A stretch of DNA of 64,000 bases from Enterococcus gilvus ATCC BAA-350. Lineage in GTDB: Bacteria > Bacillota > Bacilli > Lactobacillales > Enterococcaceae. Of this stretch, positions 8,387 through 18,423 are shown piece after piece (positions within the stretch are counted from its first letter, which is position 1; the number at the start of each line of letters is the position of its first letter). Position numbers and translations under genes: made by a program. The notes beneath the pieces were generated by a model. That model saw nothing but the letters and a program-made list of their open reading frames with translations. It was not told the origin of the DNA and did no database searches. Location: positions 1,317,501 to 1,381,500 of the forward strand of contig NZ_ASWH01000001.1 of assembly GCF_000407545.1 (NCBI RefSeq). The letters are read 5' to 3'.

Positions 8387-8983
8387 TACATATTTTTATT
8401 TCTGGCAAATTGCTTCACTTCTATTCGTTTCACAGAATATCACTTTTTTAAATGGTACTTGTCATAGTATTTATAATAATTGCCTTACTAAATTTGGGGG
8501 AGAGTATCATAAAAAGAAAACTGAGTATAATTTGCATAATTGATTTGAAATTTATTCTAAACTCTAGCCTGACCGTCTACACCGATGATTGGGCTATTTT
8601 GCATTTTTAAGAAGGCATATAGATTAAAAATTCGATACCGCTAATCACAGTAATATTTGAAAAAAGTATTTAACTGGTTTCATTTGGAGAATGCATTCGT
8701 GTTTGTATCTAATGTAAGAACTAATCGTCCATTGAAAACTAAATAAACTTGTCAGGGACAAAACTTCCAAAATAAGCCAAGGTAGAATCAGCGCCAAGAT
8801 GATGTAATAATCGAGCGATAGACTGATTGCTGCCAAGCATAAGCTAATATGCAGCGATGAATTTTGAAAGAATAATGATACTTCCGTGAGGCTCGGCATA
8901 AAAAGCGGAGAGGTGAGATTCCTATGTTCTTCTTAGTAGCAAAGAAGAAACCTGACAATAGAAAATAAATATAGGAGGAAGAA
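8387..8983 (+). other. 597-bp stretch between the van cluster and the integration module
   Basis: No recognised gene is present. The minus strand holds an 84-codon open frame at 8645-8899 that encodes a hydrophobic, Leu/Ser-rich peptide with no motif and no convincing ribosome binding site, so I do not call it. On the plus strand a 14-codon frame at 8924-8968 (MFFLVAKKKPDNRK) has a strong GGAGAGGTGAG ribosome binding site and ends 15 bp before the DUF3789-like gene; it may be a leader peptide or the tail of a decayed gene. A GGGGGAG at 8496-8502 is not followed by a standard start codon. Confidence 0.4.
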
Positions 8984-9136
8984 ATGAGTATATTAGTAGG
9001 ATTGTTACTATTTTTTGTTGGTGGTTTTATCGGGGTAGCAACTATGTGTCTGGTGCAAGTTGCTGGTGAAGCAGACAGAAGAACAATTAATTATGAGGAC
9101 AGAACTGAAAAATCAGAGCCTCGTGAATCGTTATAA
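8984..9136 (+). CDS. DUF3789-like micro-membrane protein
   Basis: This 50-residue protein (MSILVGLLLFFVGGFIGV, then TMCLVQVAGEADRR) has one N-terminal transmembrane helix followed by a short charged tail. The pattern of a Gly-rich helix, a Cys-Leu-Val turn and a GEADRR-type segment resembles DUF3789 proteins, which occur mostly in streptococcal and enterococcal integrative elements and phages. AGGAGGAAGAA lies just before the ATG. Its function is unknown. It supports the idea that this region is part of a conjugative or integrative element. The family call is from memory of the pattern. Confidence 0.65.
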   Translation: MSILVGLLLFFVGGFIGVATMCLVQVAGEADRRTINYEDRTEKSEPRESL

Positions 9137-9188
9137 ACGAAAACCATCATTCTAACTATATAGGATATTTAGAATTAGCAGGAGGATG

Positions 9189-9287
9189 ATGTTTTTCTTT
9201 CTTCCTATTATAAAGGGAACTGAATTTAAGAGAATCATTATTTGTAATATAGTCTCCAAACTAGAAGAGAAGATAATGATCAAGTAA
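9189..9287 (+). CDS. possible 32-codon small protein
   Basis: An ATG at 9189 with a perfect AGGAGG at 9180-9185 opens a 32-codon frame (MFFFLPIIKGTEFKRIII, then a Lys/Glu-rich end). It is not recognised. The strong ribosome binding site is the only support; base composition matches the surrounding AT-rich DNA, and it may be non-functional. Confidence 0.25.
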   Translation: MFFFLPIIKGTEFKRIIICNIVSKLEEKIMIK

Positions 9288-9314
9288 ATATTTAATTTGA
9301 AGGTGGAAAATAAG

Positions 9315-9533
9315 ATGAGCAAGGAGAATGAGGCTGAGTGGGTAAATAAAGATGGTTTGATACAAAGATTCGAAGGCCTGAACCGAAACACTTTAAATGC
9401 TTTGCTTATGGAAATGCGAAATAATACAGAATTCCACGAATATGTCATTAATCCTACACAACGATTAGTTTGGATTAATGTTGAAGGATTTCTAAAGTTT
9501 CTTAAATGGAAAGCACACGAGAGAGGGTATTGA
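9315..9533 (+). CDS. excisionase-like small DNA-binding protein
   Basis: The 72-residue protein (MSKENEAEWVNKDGLIQRF start) has a helix-turn-helix-like pattern (KDGLIQRFEGLNRNTLNALLMEMR), then an INPTQRLVWINVEGFLKFLKWK end in which the wing strand is followed by a basic helix. Size, composition and position immediately upstream of a tyrosine integrase fit an Xis/recombination directionality factor, which is inference from context. I chose the ATG at 9315 with AAGGTGG 8 bp upstream over an in-frame TTG at 9297. Confidence 0.6.
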   Translation: MSKENEAEWVNKDGLIQRFEGLNRNTLNALLMEMRNNTEFHEYVINPTQRLVWINVEGFLKFLKWKAHERGY

Positions 9534-9695
9534 ATTAGTAGGCGGATAAAAAAACAACTATATGTTAAAATCATTTAGAACATAAAAAGAATTTTCGCAT
9601 GAAAAATCTTTATCTATCTGTTCTTATGTTCAATTTTCAGAAGCCTTGCCTTTTTTGTGTTCGCAAACAATGTAGAGCAAAAGGAGTCAAAAGCT

Positions 9696-11081
9696 ATGAG
9701 AATGAAAGAAAATTATTTATTGGGTTTTTTTACCACCAAAGATAAGAATGGGAACAAAAGAACTTATCATTCTTATCGTGATCCGATCACTGATGAAGTA
9801 AAGAAAATTGGAGTTGGTTGGAAAAGGAAAAAGATAAAGAGTGAGCGTCAAGCGTTAATCTATCTAAGGAAAGAAATCGAAGATATAATTACAAACCGCG
9901 CTTATAATGATGAGGTTGTAATTGAAACTTTTGGAGAATTGATTGATATATGGTATGCGACATGGAGTCCTAGTGTTAGGAAAAGTACAATAGATAATCA
10001 AATGTTTTTGCTGAAAAGTTATCTACTGCCTTTGTTCCCTAAAGAGCTGCCTCTATCAAAAATCAAGCCTATGTATGTTGAATCTTGCTGGGCAAAGATA
10101 TTAACCTTGACTGCGAAAAGAACAGGAAAGCCATTAGAAAAAGCAACTTTAGAAAAGATTCGTTCTTTATTAAGGCAAATTACCTATTATGGATATAAAA
10201 GAAATTTTGTCTTCTTTGATTTGCAAATGGTTGATATGAAGATCCCTACGGATCGTGGAATTCAAGCAAATGCAAGAAGAAAGAAGAAGTTCATGGATAG
10301 TTTCGAAGTAGAAATACTATTAGCAGCTATTAATGAAAAGTACGAAAAGAATAGAAGACCAGCTAAAATGGGAAGAATCTATTTGGATTTAGTTGAATTT
10401 ATGGTGCGTAATGGACTGAGGATCAGCGAAGTTGGTGCTTTGACTGTAGATAAGGTAGACTTCGAGAACAAGATATTAATCATTGACGAGGGTCTTGTTG
10501 CGGCTGGTAAATCTATTGCTAACTATACATTGAATCCTACAAAAACTGTTGCTTCAACGAGAGATATAGATTTGGATGATCGTTCTATTGAAATTATCCG
10601 AAATAGAATAGAATATAATCGAAAAAGAAAAGCTGAGATGAGAAAAAGACGAGCGGGAGAACTAGCAACCACTTATTCTAGAAATGATGGTAGCGGAAAA
10701 ACTTATTGTAAAACAGTTCGTGACTCACCTTCTTATAAGGAGACCGATTATATTTTCCAAACACAAAATGGTAATCCTGTTGTTTATCATTCCTTCAATG
10801 AATTTATGAACGGGCATGGAAATAATCCAAAACCTGTGAAATGTGTAAAAGATATTTTAGAAGACAAATACCCAAATTTTAAGAAGCATATTACCACACA
10901 CACTTTTCGTTATACCCACATTTCTTTGTTAGCTGAGGCTGGAGTTCCAATCAAAGCTATCATGGAAAGAGTAGGTCATTCTGATGTGAAAACGACCTTA
11001 CAAATCTATAACCAAGTAACTAAAGCATCAAAAGAAAAAGTTATTTCAGAGGTAGCCAGTTGGGATTTCACTTCAGATTAA
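9696..11081 (+). CDS. tyrosine site-specific integrase (ICE/phage type)
   Basis: The 461-residue recombinase has an N-terminal arm-binding region (about 1-60, very basic), a SAM-like core-binding domain (about 65-170) and the catalytic domain. Catalytic residues are visible: Arg242 in NGLRISEVG, His402-x-x-Arg405 in HTFRYTH, a His in VGHSD, and the nucleophile Tyr438 in QIYNQVT. No truncation is seen. I chose the ATG at 9696 with AAGGAG 9 bp upstream over a GTG at 9657 lacking one. It would insert and, with the upstream excisionase-like protein, excise an element. Its stop lies only 92 bp from hemW, which suggests the attachment site is at the 5' end of hemW. Confidence 0.9.
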   Translation: MRMKENYLLGFFTTKDKNGNKRTYHSYRDPITDEVKKIGVGWKRKKIKSERQALIYLRKEIEDIITNRAYNDEVVIETFGELIDIWYATWSPSVRKSTIDNQMFLLKSYLLPLFPKELPLSKIKPMYVESCWAKILTLTAKRTGKPLEKATLEKIRSLLRQITYYGYKRNFVFFDLQMVDMKIPTDRGIQANARRKKKFMDSFEVEILLAAINEKYEKNRRPAKMGRIYLDLVEFMVRNGLRISEVGALTVDKVDFENKILIIDEGLVAAGKSIANYTLNPTKTVASTRDIDLDDRSIEIIRNRIEYNRKRKAEMRKRRAGELATTYSRNDGSGKTYCKTVRDSPSYKETDYIFQTQNGNPVVYHSFNEFMNGHGNNPKPVKCVKDILEDKYPNFKKHITTHTFRYTHISLLAEAGVPIKAIMERVGHSDVKTTLQIYNQVTKASKEKVISEVASWDFTSD

Positions 11082-11127
11082 AATAACGATTTGCTACTAT
11101 ATGCGTATATAAGGCTGTATGAAAATC

Positions 11128-11151
11128 GGTATGGTTTTTGGTATGGTTTTG
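11128..11151 (+). repeat. tandem 12-bp direct repeat beside the integrase, possible attachment-site element
   Basis: GGTATGGTTTTT (11128-11139) is followed directly by GGTATGGTTTTG (11140-11151). The pair lies between the integrase stop and the hemW start, where an att core or integrase arm site would be expected. No second copy was found at the left side of the window, so the role is inferred. Confidence 0.35.
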
Positions 11152-11173
11152 CTTTTTGAGAGGAAAATATGAA

Positions 11174-12343
11174 ATGACAAATGTACATAAATCCAGTAAT
11201 ACCAAGGCTTCAGCCTACATTCACATTCCATTCTGTGAACACATCTGTTACTACTGTGACTTCAACAAAGTTTTTCTTGAAGGCCAGCCAGTGGATGAAT
11301 ACATAGAAGCTTTATTGAAAGAAGCCCGTCTTTCACTGAGTGAACATCCGATCGAAAAGATGGAGACACTTTATATTGGCGGAGGAACCCCAACGTCTTT
11401 GAATGCCGCACAGTTGGACCGGCTATTCGGTGGATTAAGAGAAATCCTTCCTTATGAGAACGGAGAATTCACTGTGGAAGCCAATCCAGGGGATTTGTCC
11501 GCAGAGAAATTAGATGTGATGCGTAATTATGGCGTCAATCGGATATCTATGGGCGTCCAAACGTTTGATGATCGTTTACTTAAAAAAATTGGCCGTAAGC
11601 ATAATGCGCAAGACGTGCACGATACCATTCAACTTTTAGAAAAAAAGGATTTTAGAAATGTAACGATTGATTTGATTTATGCGTTGCCAGGTCAAAGTTT
11701 AGAAAGTTTCCGCGATACCGTGGAGCGGGCTTTGGCTTTAGATCTGCCGCATTACGCACTTTATTCCCTGATTTTAGAAAATCAAACGATGTTCATGAAT
11801 TGGGTGCGACGAGGAAAAATGCATTTGCCTGAACAAGAAGTAGAGGCCCAAATGTATGCTGAAACAATTGAAGCAATGGAGAAAGCTGGACGAATGCAAT
11901 ATGAGATCAGTAATTTTGCTAAGCCAGGATTTGAGAGCAAGCATAATTTAGTTTACTGGAATAATCAAAATTACTTTGGGATCGGGGCAGGCGCGAGCGG
12001 CTACTTAGAAAATCGACGCTATAAAAATCGCGGACCGATACAACATTACCTGAAGTCTTTGAATGACGATCGTCTTCCAATTCTTGAAGAGGAATACTTA
12101 TCTGAACGAGAGCAAATTGAAGAAGAAATGTTCTTGGGCTTAAGAAAAATTTTAGGAGTTGAAAAGGCGGTTTTTGAAGCCCGTTTTAAGCAGTCAATAA
12201 TGGATGTTTATGGTGACGTGCTTGAAAAATTAAAGCAGCAAAAGCTCATTATAGAGACCGATACCAGCATCCATCTGACCAAGGCAGGATTGTTTAGAGG
12301 AAACGATGTTTTTGAAGAATTTTTATTGAATAAAAACGATTAG
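11174..12343 (+). CDS. hemW: radical SAM heme chaperone HemW
   Basis: HemW is a radical SAM protein once annotated as oxygen-independent coproporphyrinogen III oxidase; it binds and delivers heme. The 389-residue product has the 4Fe-4S motif CxxxCxxC (Cys21, Cys25, Cys28 in CEHICYYC), which lacks the extra Cys of HemN, then YIGGGTPTSL and the GVQTFDDRLLKKIGR and ISNFAKPG motifs. I chose the ATG at 11174 with GAGAGG upstream; the longer frame from 11138 runs into repeat DNA next to the integrase. hemW-hrcA order is standard in Firmicutes. Any original upstream promoter may have been displaced by the element on its left. Confidence 0.92.
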   Translation: MTNVHKSSNTKASAYIHIPFCEHICYYCDFNKVFLEGQPVDEYIEALLKEARLSLSEHPIEKMETLYIGGGTPTSLNAAQLDRLFGGLREILPYENGEFTVEANPGDLSAEKLDVMRNYGVNRISMGVQTFDDRLLKKIGRKHNAQDVHDTIQLLEKKDFRNVTIDLIYALPGQSLESFRDTVERALALDLPHYALYSLILENQTMFMNWVRRGKMHLPEQEVEAQMYAETIEAMEKAGRMQYEISNFAKPGFESKHNLVYWNNQNYFGIGAGASGYLENRRYKNRGPIQHYLKSLNDDRLPILEEEYLSEREQIEEEMFLGLRKILGVEKAVFEARFKQSIMDVYGDVLEKLKQQKLIIETDTSIHLTKAGLFRGNDVFEEFLLNKND

Positions 12344-12380
12344 CACTCTCTGTTGCAGAGTGCTAATTTTTTGTTTTTTT
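12340..12380 (+). promoter_or_regulatory. CIRCE operator 1, doubling as the hemW terminator
   Basis: TTAGCACTC (12340-12348), a 9-bp spacer and GAGTGCTAA (12358-12366) form a perfect CIRCE inverted repeat, the HrcA binding site. It overlaps the hemW stop codon and is followed by TTTTTTGTTTTTTT, so the same hairpin can end hemW transcription. It lies upstream of the -35 of the hrcA promoter. Confidence 0.9.
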
Positions 12381-12383
12381 CAC

Positions 12384-12411
12384 TTGACTTCTATAGGAGA
12401 TGTGGTATATT
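12384..12411 (+). promoter_or_regulatory. hrcA-grpE-dnaK promoter (SigA type)
   Basis: TTGACT (12384-12389) and TATATT (12406-12411) with a 16-bp spacer form a good SigA promoter, flanked by CIRCE on both sides. Confidence 0.8.
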
Positions 12412-12421
12412 AATAATCGAG

Positions 12422-12448
12422 TTAGCACTTAAAAAGAAAGAGTGCTAA
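12422..12448 (+). promoter_or_regulatory. CIRCE operator 2
   Basis: TTAGCACTT, a 9-bp spacer and GAGTGCTAA form a near-perfect CIRCE (one G-to-T-type change in the left arm). It lies in the 5' leader between the promoter and hrcA, the classical position for HrcA repression. Confidence 0.92.
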
Positions 12449-12464
12449 CTAAAGGATGAGATGA

Positions 12465-13505
12465 ATGTTAACGGAAAGACAAAAACTGATTCTCAGCTTG
12501 ATCATCCAAAACTTTACCCATACGGGACAACCAGTTGGGTCGAAAAGTTTAATGGAAGAAGGCGTAAAAGCAAGTTCCGCGACTATCCGTAACGACATGA
12601 AGACCTTAGAAGAATTAGGCTTGCTAGAAAAGACTCATTCCTCATCAGGAAGGATTCCTTCAGCTCTGGGGTATCGCTATTATGTGGATCATCTACTAAC
12701 GCCGATAAAGGTGAGTAATCAAGAAGCAGATCAAATTCGCAGTTCGTTAAAGAAAGATATTCATGAGATCGATGATATTATTCAACAATCCGCAAGAATA
12801 CTTTCGCAGGTTACCAGCTATACGGCATTTTCACTCGGCCCTGAAATGAAAGATCGGACGTTAACAGGATTTAGGATCGTTCCATTGAATGATCGCCAAA
12901 TTTTAGCAATCATCGTTACTGACAAAGGGAACGTTGAAAGCCAAGTTTTTCGTATTCCTGAGAATGTTGACAGTCAGGACTTGGAGAAGATGGTTCGAAT
13001 CATCAATGATCGTTTAGTGGGACAGCCTTTAATGAGTGTCTATCAGAAATTGCGAACAGAGATTCCAATGATTTTACATCGCTATTTTCAAACCACTGAT
13101 GGCATCAGACATTTGTTCGATGTGATTTTAAATGAGGCGTTTGAAGATAAAGTCTTTGTTAGTGGGCGAATGAATATTTTAAATTTCAATCCCGATCAGG
13201 ACTTCGATCATGTAAAGTCAATGTATTCACTGATGCAGAATTCGGATGAATTGACACAATTATTGCTTCCCTCAGATGACAATATCCATGTACGGATCGG
13301 TACGGAGTTAGGCAATGATTTGTTTGATCATTTAAGTATGATCCAAGCAAATTATGAAATTCGCGGGCATGGCCGAGGAACGATCGCATTGTTAGGCCCG
13401 ACCTCGATGCCGTATTCAAAAATCTTCGGATTATTGGATGTATTCCGATACGAGTTGACAAATGCATTGGATGATTATTATCGTTCTTTGGATTTATATC
13501 ACTAG
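12465..13505 (+). CDS. hrcA: heat-inducible transcription repressor HrcA
   Basis: HrcA binds CIRCE and represses the dnaK operon; its activity depends on GroE in other Firmicutes. The 346-residue protein has the N-terminal winged helix (LTERQKLILSLIIQNF, then SSATIRNDMKTLEELG and KTHSSSGRIPS) and the C-terminal GAF-like and dimerisation parts, ending YYRSLDLYH. Length is normal. AAAGGATGAG precedes the ATG, and two CIRCE sites flank its promoter, so it is autoregulated. It is first in hrcA-grpE-dnaK. Confidence 0.96.
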   Translation: MLTERQKLILSLIIQNFTHTGQPVGSKSLMEEGVKASSATIRNDMKTLEELGLLEKTHSSSGRIPSALGYRYYVDHLLTPIKVSNQEADQIRSSLKKDIHEIDDIIQQSARILSQVTSYTAFSLGPEMKDRTLTGFRIVPLNDRQILAIIVTDKGNVESQVFRIPENVDSQDLEKMVRIINDRLVGQPLMSVYQKLRTEIPMILHRYFQTTDGIRHLFDVILNEAFEDKVFVSGRMNILNFNPDQDFDHVKSMYSLMQNSDELTQLLLPSDDNIHVRIGTELGNDLFDHLSMIQANYEIRGHGRGTIALLGPTSMPYSKIFGLLDVFRYELTNALDDYYRSLDLYH

Positions 13506-13538
13506 AAACGATTCCTAAAAAGAAAGGAAGTACGCGTA

Positions 13539-14075
13539 GTGGCAAAAGAAAAGAAACATGAAGTTGAAGAAGAAGTTGAAGCGGAAGAAACAATGGAAAC
13601 TGAAGAAATCGATATCCCAGAAGTTTCTGAAGTAGAAGACTTAACAAACAAGTTCAGTGAAATGGAAGATAAATTCTTGCGAGCTCGTGCTGAGATTGCA
13701 AATATGTCTAACCGTAACAAAAATGAGCGGGAACAGTTAATCCGTTACCGTTCGCAGGATCTTGGGAAAAAATTATTACCAGCGATCGACAATTTGGAGA
13801 GAGCCTTAGCAACGGAAGTGACAGATGATCAAAGTGCCAGCCTGAAAAAAGGGGTAGAAATGGTACTTGAGAGTTTGACCGTTGCATTGAAAGAAGAGGG
13901 GATCACAGAGATCAAAGCTGAAGGTGAAACCTTCGACCCGAATCTTCATCAAGCGGTTCAAACAGTTCCAGCAGAAGACGACGTAGCACCCGAAACGATC
14001 GTCAATGTTTTACAAAAAGGGTATCAACTACACGACCGAGTATTGCGTCCCGCAATGGTCGTTGTCGCTCAATAA
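13539..14075 (+). CDS. grpE: nucleotide exchange factor GrpE
   Basis: GrpE releases ADP from DnaK. The 178-residue product has an acidic low-complexity N-terminus (about residues 1-35), a long coiled coil (about 35-90, FSEMEDKFLRARAEIANMSNR) and the C-terminal beta domain with the GETFDPNLHQAV signature and GYQLHDRVLRPAMVVVA end. The GTG start at 13539 has AAAGGAAG 8 bp upstream. It lies 33 bp after hrcA in the same unit. Confidence 0.96.
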   Translation: MAKEKKHEVEEEVEAEETMETEEIDIPEVSEVEDLTNKFSEMEDKFLRARAEIANMSNRNKNEREQLIRYRSQDLGKKLLPAIDNLERALATEVTDDQSASLKKGVEMVLESLTVALKEEGITEIKAEGETFDPNLHQAVQTVPAEDDVAPETIVNVLQKGYQLHDRVLRPAMVVVAQ

Positions 14076-14111
14076 AGTATTCTACTATTTATTAGTAAAT
14101 TTAAAAGATAA

Positions 14112-15962
<1,851 letters not shown>

Positions 15963-15975
15963 TTGATTCGTTGAT

Positions 15976-16010
15976 AAAGGCCAAAGTCATCGCTTTGGCC
16001 TTTTTTCTTT
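15976..16010 (+). terminator. terminator after dnaK
   Basis: AAGGCCAAAG pairs with CTTTGGCCTT around a 6-nt loop and runs into TTTTTTCTTT. It separates dnaK from dnaJ, which then has its own promoter. Confidence 0.9.
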
Positions 16011-16068
16011 CAAGATTGGCAAGTCCGTTAGAAAAACGTTAAGAAACGTATCGTATCGATTTTTAGTG

Positions 16069-16077
16069 TGATACAAT
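16069..16077 (+). promoter_or_regulatory. probable extended -10 promoter of dnaJ
   Basis: TGATACAAT (16069-16077) is an extended -10 (TG, one base, TACAAT) about 35 bp before the dnaJ ATG. No good -35 is visible at 17 bp. No CIRCE lies here, so dnaJ may be less tightly HrcA-controlled than dnaK. Confidence 0.5.
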
Positions 16078-16111
16078 ACTAACGATTCTATGAAATTATG
16101 GAGGGAAGCCA

Positions 16112-17272
16112 ATGGCTACAAAACGGGATTATTACGAAGTCCTTGGGGTACAAAAAGGTGCTTCGGATGATGAAATAAAAAAAGCATATCGTAAGCTTTC
16201 CAAGCAATACCATCCGGATATCAATAAAGAAGCCGATGCTGAGGAAAAGTTTAAAGAGATTTCTGAAGCTTATGAGATTTTAAGCGATCCGCAAAAACGT
16301 GCGGCATACGATCAATACGGCCATGCGGGAACAGATCCAAATTTTGGAGCTGGAGGAGCAGGCGGTTTTGGCGGTGCTGGTGGTTTCGGAGGAGCAGGCG
16401 GTTTTGGATTTGAGGATATTTTTGAATCTTTCTTTGGTGGTGGCGGCGGACGTCAAGCAGATCCTAAAGCACCAAGACAAGGGGCAGATTTACAATATTC
16501 AATCAACCTTGAATTCGAAGAAGCTATTTTCGGTGTGGAAAAAGACATTAAATACAACCGTGAAGAAACGTGTCATACGTGTCACGGAAATGGGGCAAAA
16601 CCTGGCACGCAACCAGAAGTTTGTCATAAATGTCATGGTTCTGGTTCAATTAACGTTGAACACCAAACACCACTTGGACGTGTAATGAGCCGTCAAACAT
16701 GTGATGTGTGTCATGGAACAGGGAAAGAAATCAAAGATCCTTGTCCAACGTGTCATGGTTCCGGTCATGAGAAGCGTCCTCATACAGTCAAGGTAAAAGT
16801 ACCTGCCGGTGTGGAAGACGGCCAACAAATGCGATTAGCGGATCAAGGCGAAGCTGGAGTAAATGGTGGACCATACGGAGATTTGTATGTTGTCTTTAAA
16901 GTGAAACAAAGTGACATCTTCGACCGTGATGGCGGAGAAATTTACTACACCTTGCCGTTGAGTTTTGTCCAAGCGGCTCTAGGGGATGAAGTCAATGTCC
17001 CTACCGTTCATGGAGATGTTAAATTGAAAGTACCTGCGGGCACACAAACAGGTGCTAAATTTAGACTCCGCGGAAAAGGCGCTCCGAGACTTCGTGGAAA
17101 TACGAATGGCGATCAACAAGTAACGGTGAAAATCATTACACCTAAAAACTTGAATGAGAAGCAGCGTGATGCGCTACGTGCATTTGCTGAAGCAGGCGGG
17201 CAAACAGTAAGCGAACAAAAAGAAGAAGGTTTCTTTGGCAAAGTGAAAGATGCCTTTGGTGGAAAAAAATAA
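16112..17272 (+). CDS. dnaJ: chaperone DnaJ (Hsp40)
   Basis: DnaJ stimulates DnaK ATPase and delivers substrates. The 386-residue class-I protein has the J domain (about 1-70, with HPD in YHPDINKEA), a Gly/Phe-rich region (about 75-115, repeats of GGAGGFGG), four CxxCxGxG zinc motifs (about 148-215: [32 protein letters not shown]) and the C-terminal substrate-binding domain. Length is normal. GGAGGG lies before the ATG, and a terminator follows. Confidence 0.97.
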   Translation: MATKRDYYEVLGVQKGASDDEIKKAYRKLSKQYHPDINKEADAEEKFKEISEAYEILSDPQKRAAYDQYGHAGTDPNFGAGGAGGFGGAGGFGGAGGFGFEDIFESFFGGGGGRQADPKAPRQGADLQYSINLEFEEAIFGVEKDIKYNREETCHTCHGNGAKPGTQPEVCHKCHGSGSINVEHQTPLGRVMSRQTCDVCHGTGKEIKDPCPTCHGSGHEKRPHTVKVKVPAGVEDGQQMRLADQGEAGVNGGPYGDLYVVFKVKQSDIFDRDGGEIYYTLPLSFVQAALGDEVNVPTVHGDVKLKVPAGTQTGAKFRLRGKGAPRLRGNTNGDQQVTVKIITPKNLNEKQRDALRAFAEAGGQTVSEQKEEGFFGKVKDAFGGKK

Positions 17273-17276
17273 GTTT

Positions 17277-17318
17277 AGAGGCTTAATCAATTCAGTATTG
17301 ATTAGGCCTCTTTTTTCT
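17277..17318 (+). terminator. terminator after dnaJ
   Basis: AGAGGCTTAATCAA pairs with TTGATTAGGCCTCT with a single bulge around a short loop, followed by TTTTTT. Confidence 0.88.
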
Positions 17319-17362
17319 TTTATCCTTAATGAAAAGAGAAAATGTGTTTAAGGGAGGTTCGC

Positions 17363-18343
17363 ATGGATAAATTGGACAAGCTGTTTGATCGAATGACCAA
17401 AGATATGGTGTACTATTTTATTGCTGGAGGACTTGCTGAACCGGACGGTCTTATTCGCACGGTAGAATTCTTTTTAAACTTTGTTGATAAAGGAAGGCTC
17501 AGTGGGAAATTGCTAGATGAAGAACTCGTTAAAGAAGCTTTGATCCATCATTTGCCGAACCATATGCCGCTATATATCGATGAAAGTTTTTATGCTTATC
17601 AAATGCTGCTAGACCTTTATTACGCATTGTATAATGAAAGAATTATTACCAAAGAGGAATGTAAAGAAATGCAATACGTTATTTATCTCAATAAAACAGC
17701 GTTTCTATCTCGTATGAGCAACCCTAACTATTGGTCAAAAAACAAATTGGCAGTCATGGATGAATGGCGTGAAGGAAATTTTGATATTGAAGAGCCTTAC
17801 AATTTAGATAATTATAATATAGATGAAACGGTAAAAAAAGAAGTTCCGAACAATATCTTAGAGTTTCCCAGACAAAGTGCTGCTGTTAAAACACAAACTA
17901 GTTATGTCGTACGTGTGGATCTCAAAGGGTATCGACCTCGAATCTGGCGACGCTTAAAAATTCCTGCGAGCATTTCTTATGAGCAGTTACATGAGATTTT
18001 GCAGATTGCATTTGGTTGGGAAGATTGTCATTTGCATAGCTTTTTTGTAGACAAGAAAATAATGATTGGTCCTAGTGATTTAGAGATGGTGCAATTTGCG
18101 GAAGAGCAGCGATTGATCGATGAAGATTTTAAAAATAAGAAAACAATCAGTTATCTTTATGATTTTGGTTGCGATTGGCAACACCAGCTGGTTATTGAAA
18201 AGATCCTTGAGGAGGCTCCCGTTGAGTATGCAATATGTATGAAGGCAAAAGGGGAGACGCCAGCTGAGGACTCACGGGGAAATGAAAGCTGGAAGGCCTT
18301 TGACATAGCCGACATCAATAAAGAATTAAAAAAGAAGAGATAA
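17363..18343 (+). CDS. plasmid pRiA4b ORF-3 family protein
   Basis: The 326-residue product has two parts. The C-terminal half (about 180-310) matches the pRiA4b ORF-3/IS1096 TnpR-passenger domain: YVVRVDLKGYRPRIWRRL, LHEILQIAFGWEDCHLHSF, YLYDFGCDWQHQL, and the conserved GETPAEDSRG. The N-terminal half (about 1-150) is helical and not recognised. The domain's function is unknown despite its spread in bacteria. No transposase lies nearby, so it is not an active IS passenger here. I chose the ATG at 17363 with GGGAGG upstream over an in-frame ATG at 17342. It is a single-gene unit with a strong terminator. Confidence 0.8.
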   Translation: MDKLDKLFDRMTKDMVYYFIAGGLAEPDGLIRTVEFFLNFVDKGRLSGKLLDEELVKEALIHHLPNHMPLYIDESFYAYQMLLDLYYALYNERIITKEECKEMQYVIYLNKTAFLSRMSNPNYWSKNKLAVMDEWREGNFDIEEPYNLDNYNIDETVKKEVPNNILEFPRQSAAVKTQTSYVVRVDLKGYRPRIWRRLKIPASISYEQLHEILQIAFGWEDCHLHSFFVDKKIMIGPSDLEMVQFAEEQRLIDEDFKNKKTISYLYDFGCDWQHQLVIEKILEEAPVEYAICMKAKGETPAEDSRGNESWKAFDIADINKELKKKR

Positions 18344-18380
18344 GTTCCCTTTAACGTGTTTTCACTGTGAAAGAATGATT

Positions 18381-18423
18381 AGGTGTTCCCCAAATGATTG
18401 AGTATTTGGGGAACACCTTTTTA
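18381..18423 (+). terminator. strong terminator after the pRiA4b-like gene
   Basis: A perfect 15-bp stem (AGGTGTTCCCCAAAT / ATTTGGGGAACACCT) with an 8-nt loop is followed by TTTTT. It lies in the convergent gap before the minus-strand AroB-like gene; a T-run exists only on the plus-strand side. Confidence 0.9.

Noticed and set aside
8325..8543. 72-codon frame after vanS
   Set aside because: It overlaps the vanS stop and runs through the terminator hairpin, so it is unlikely to be expressed.
8645..8899. 84-codon hydrophobic frame on the minus strand
   Set aside because: It has no recognisable motif, no good ribosome binding site and odd composition; it lies in a decayed region.
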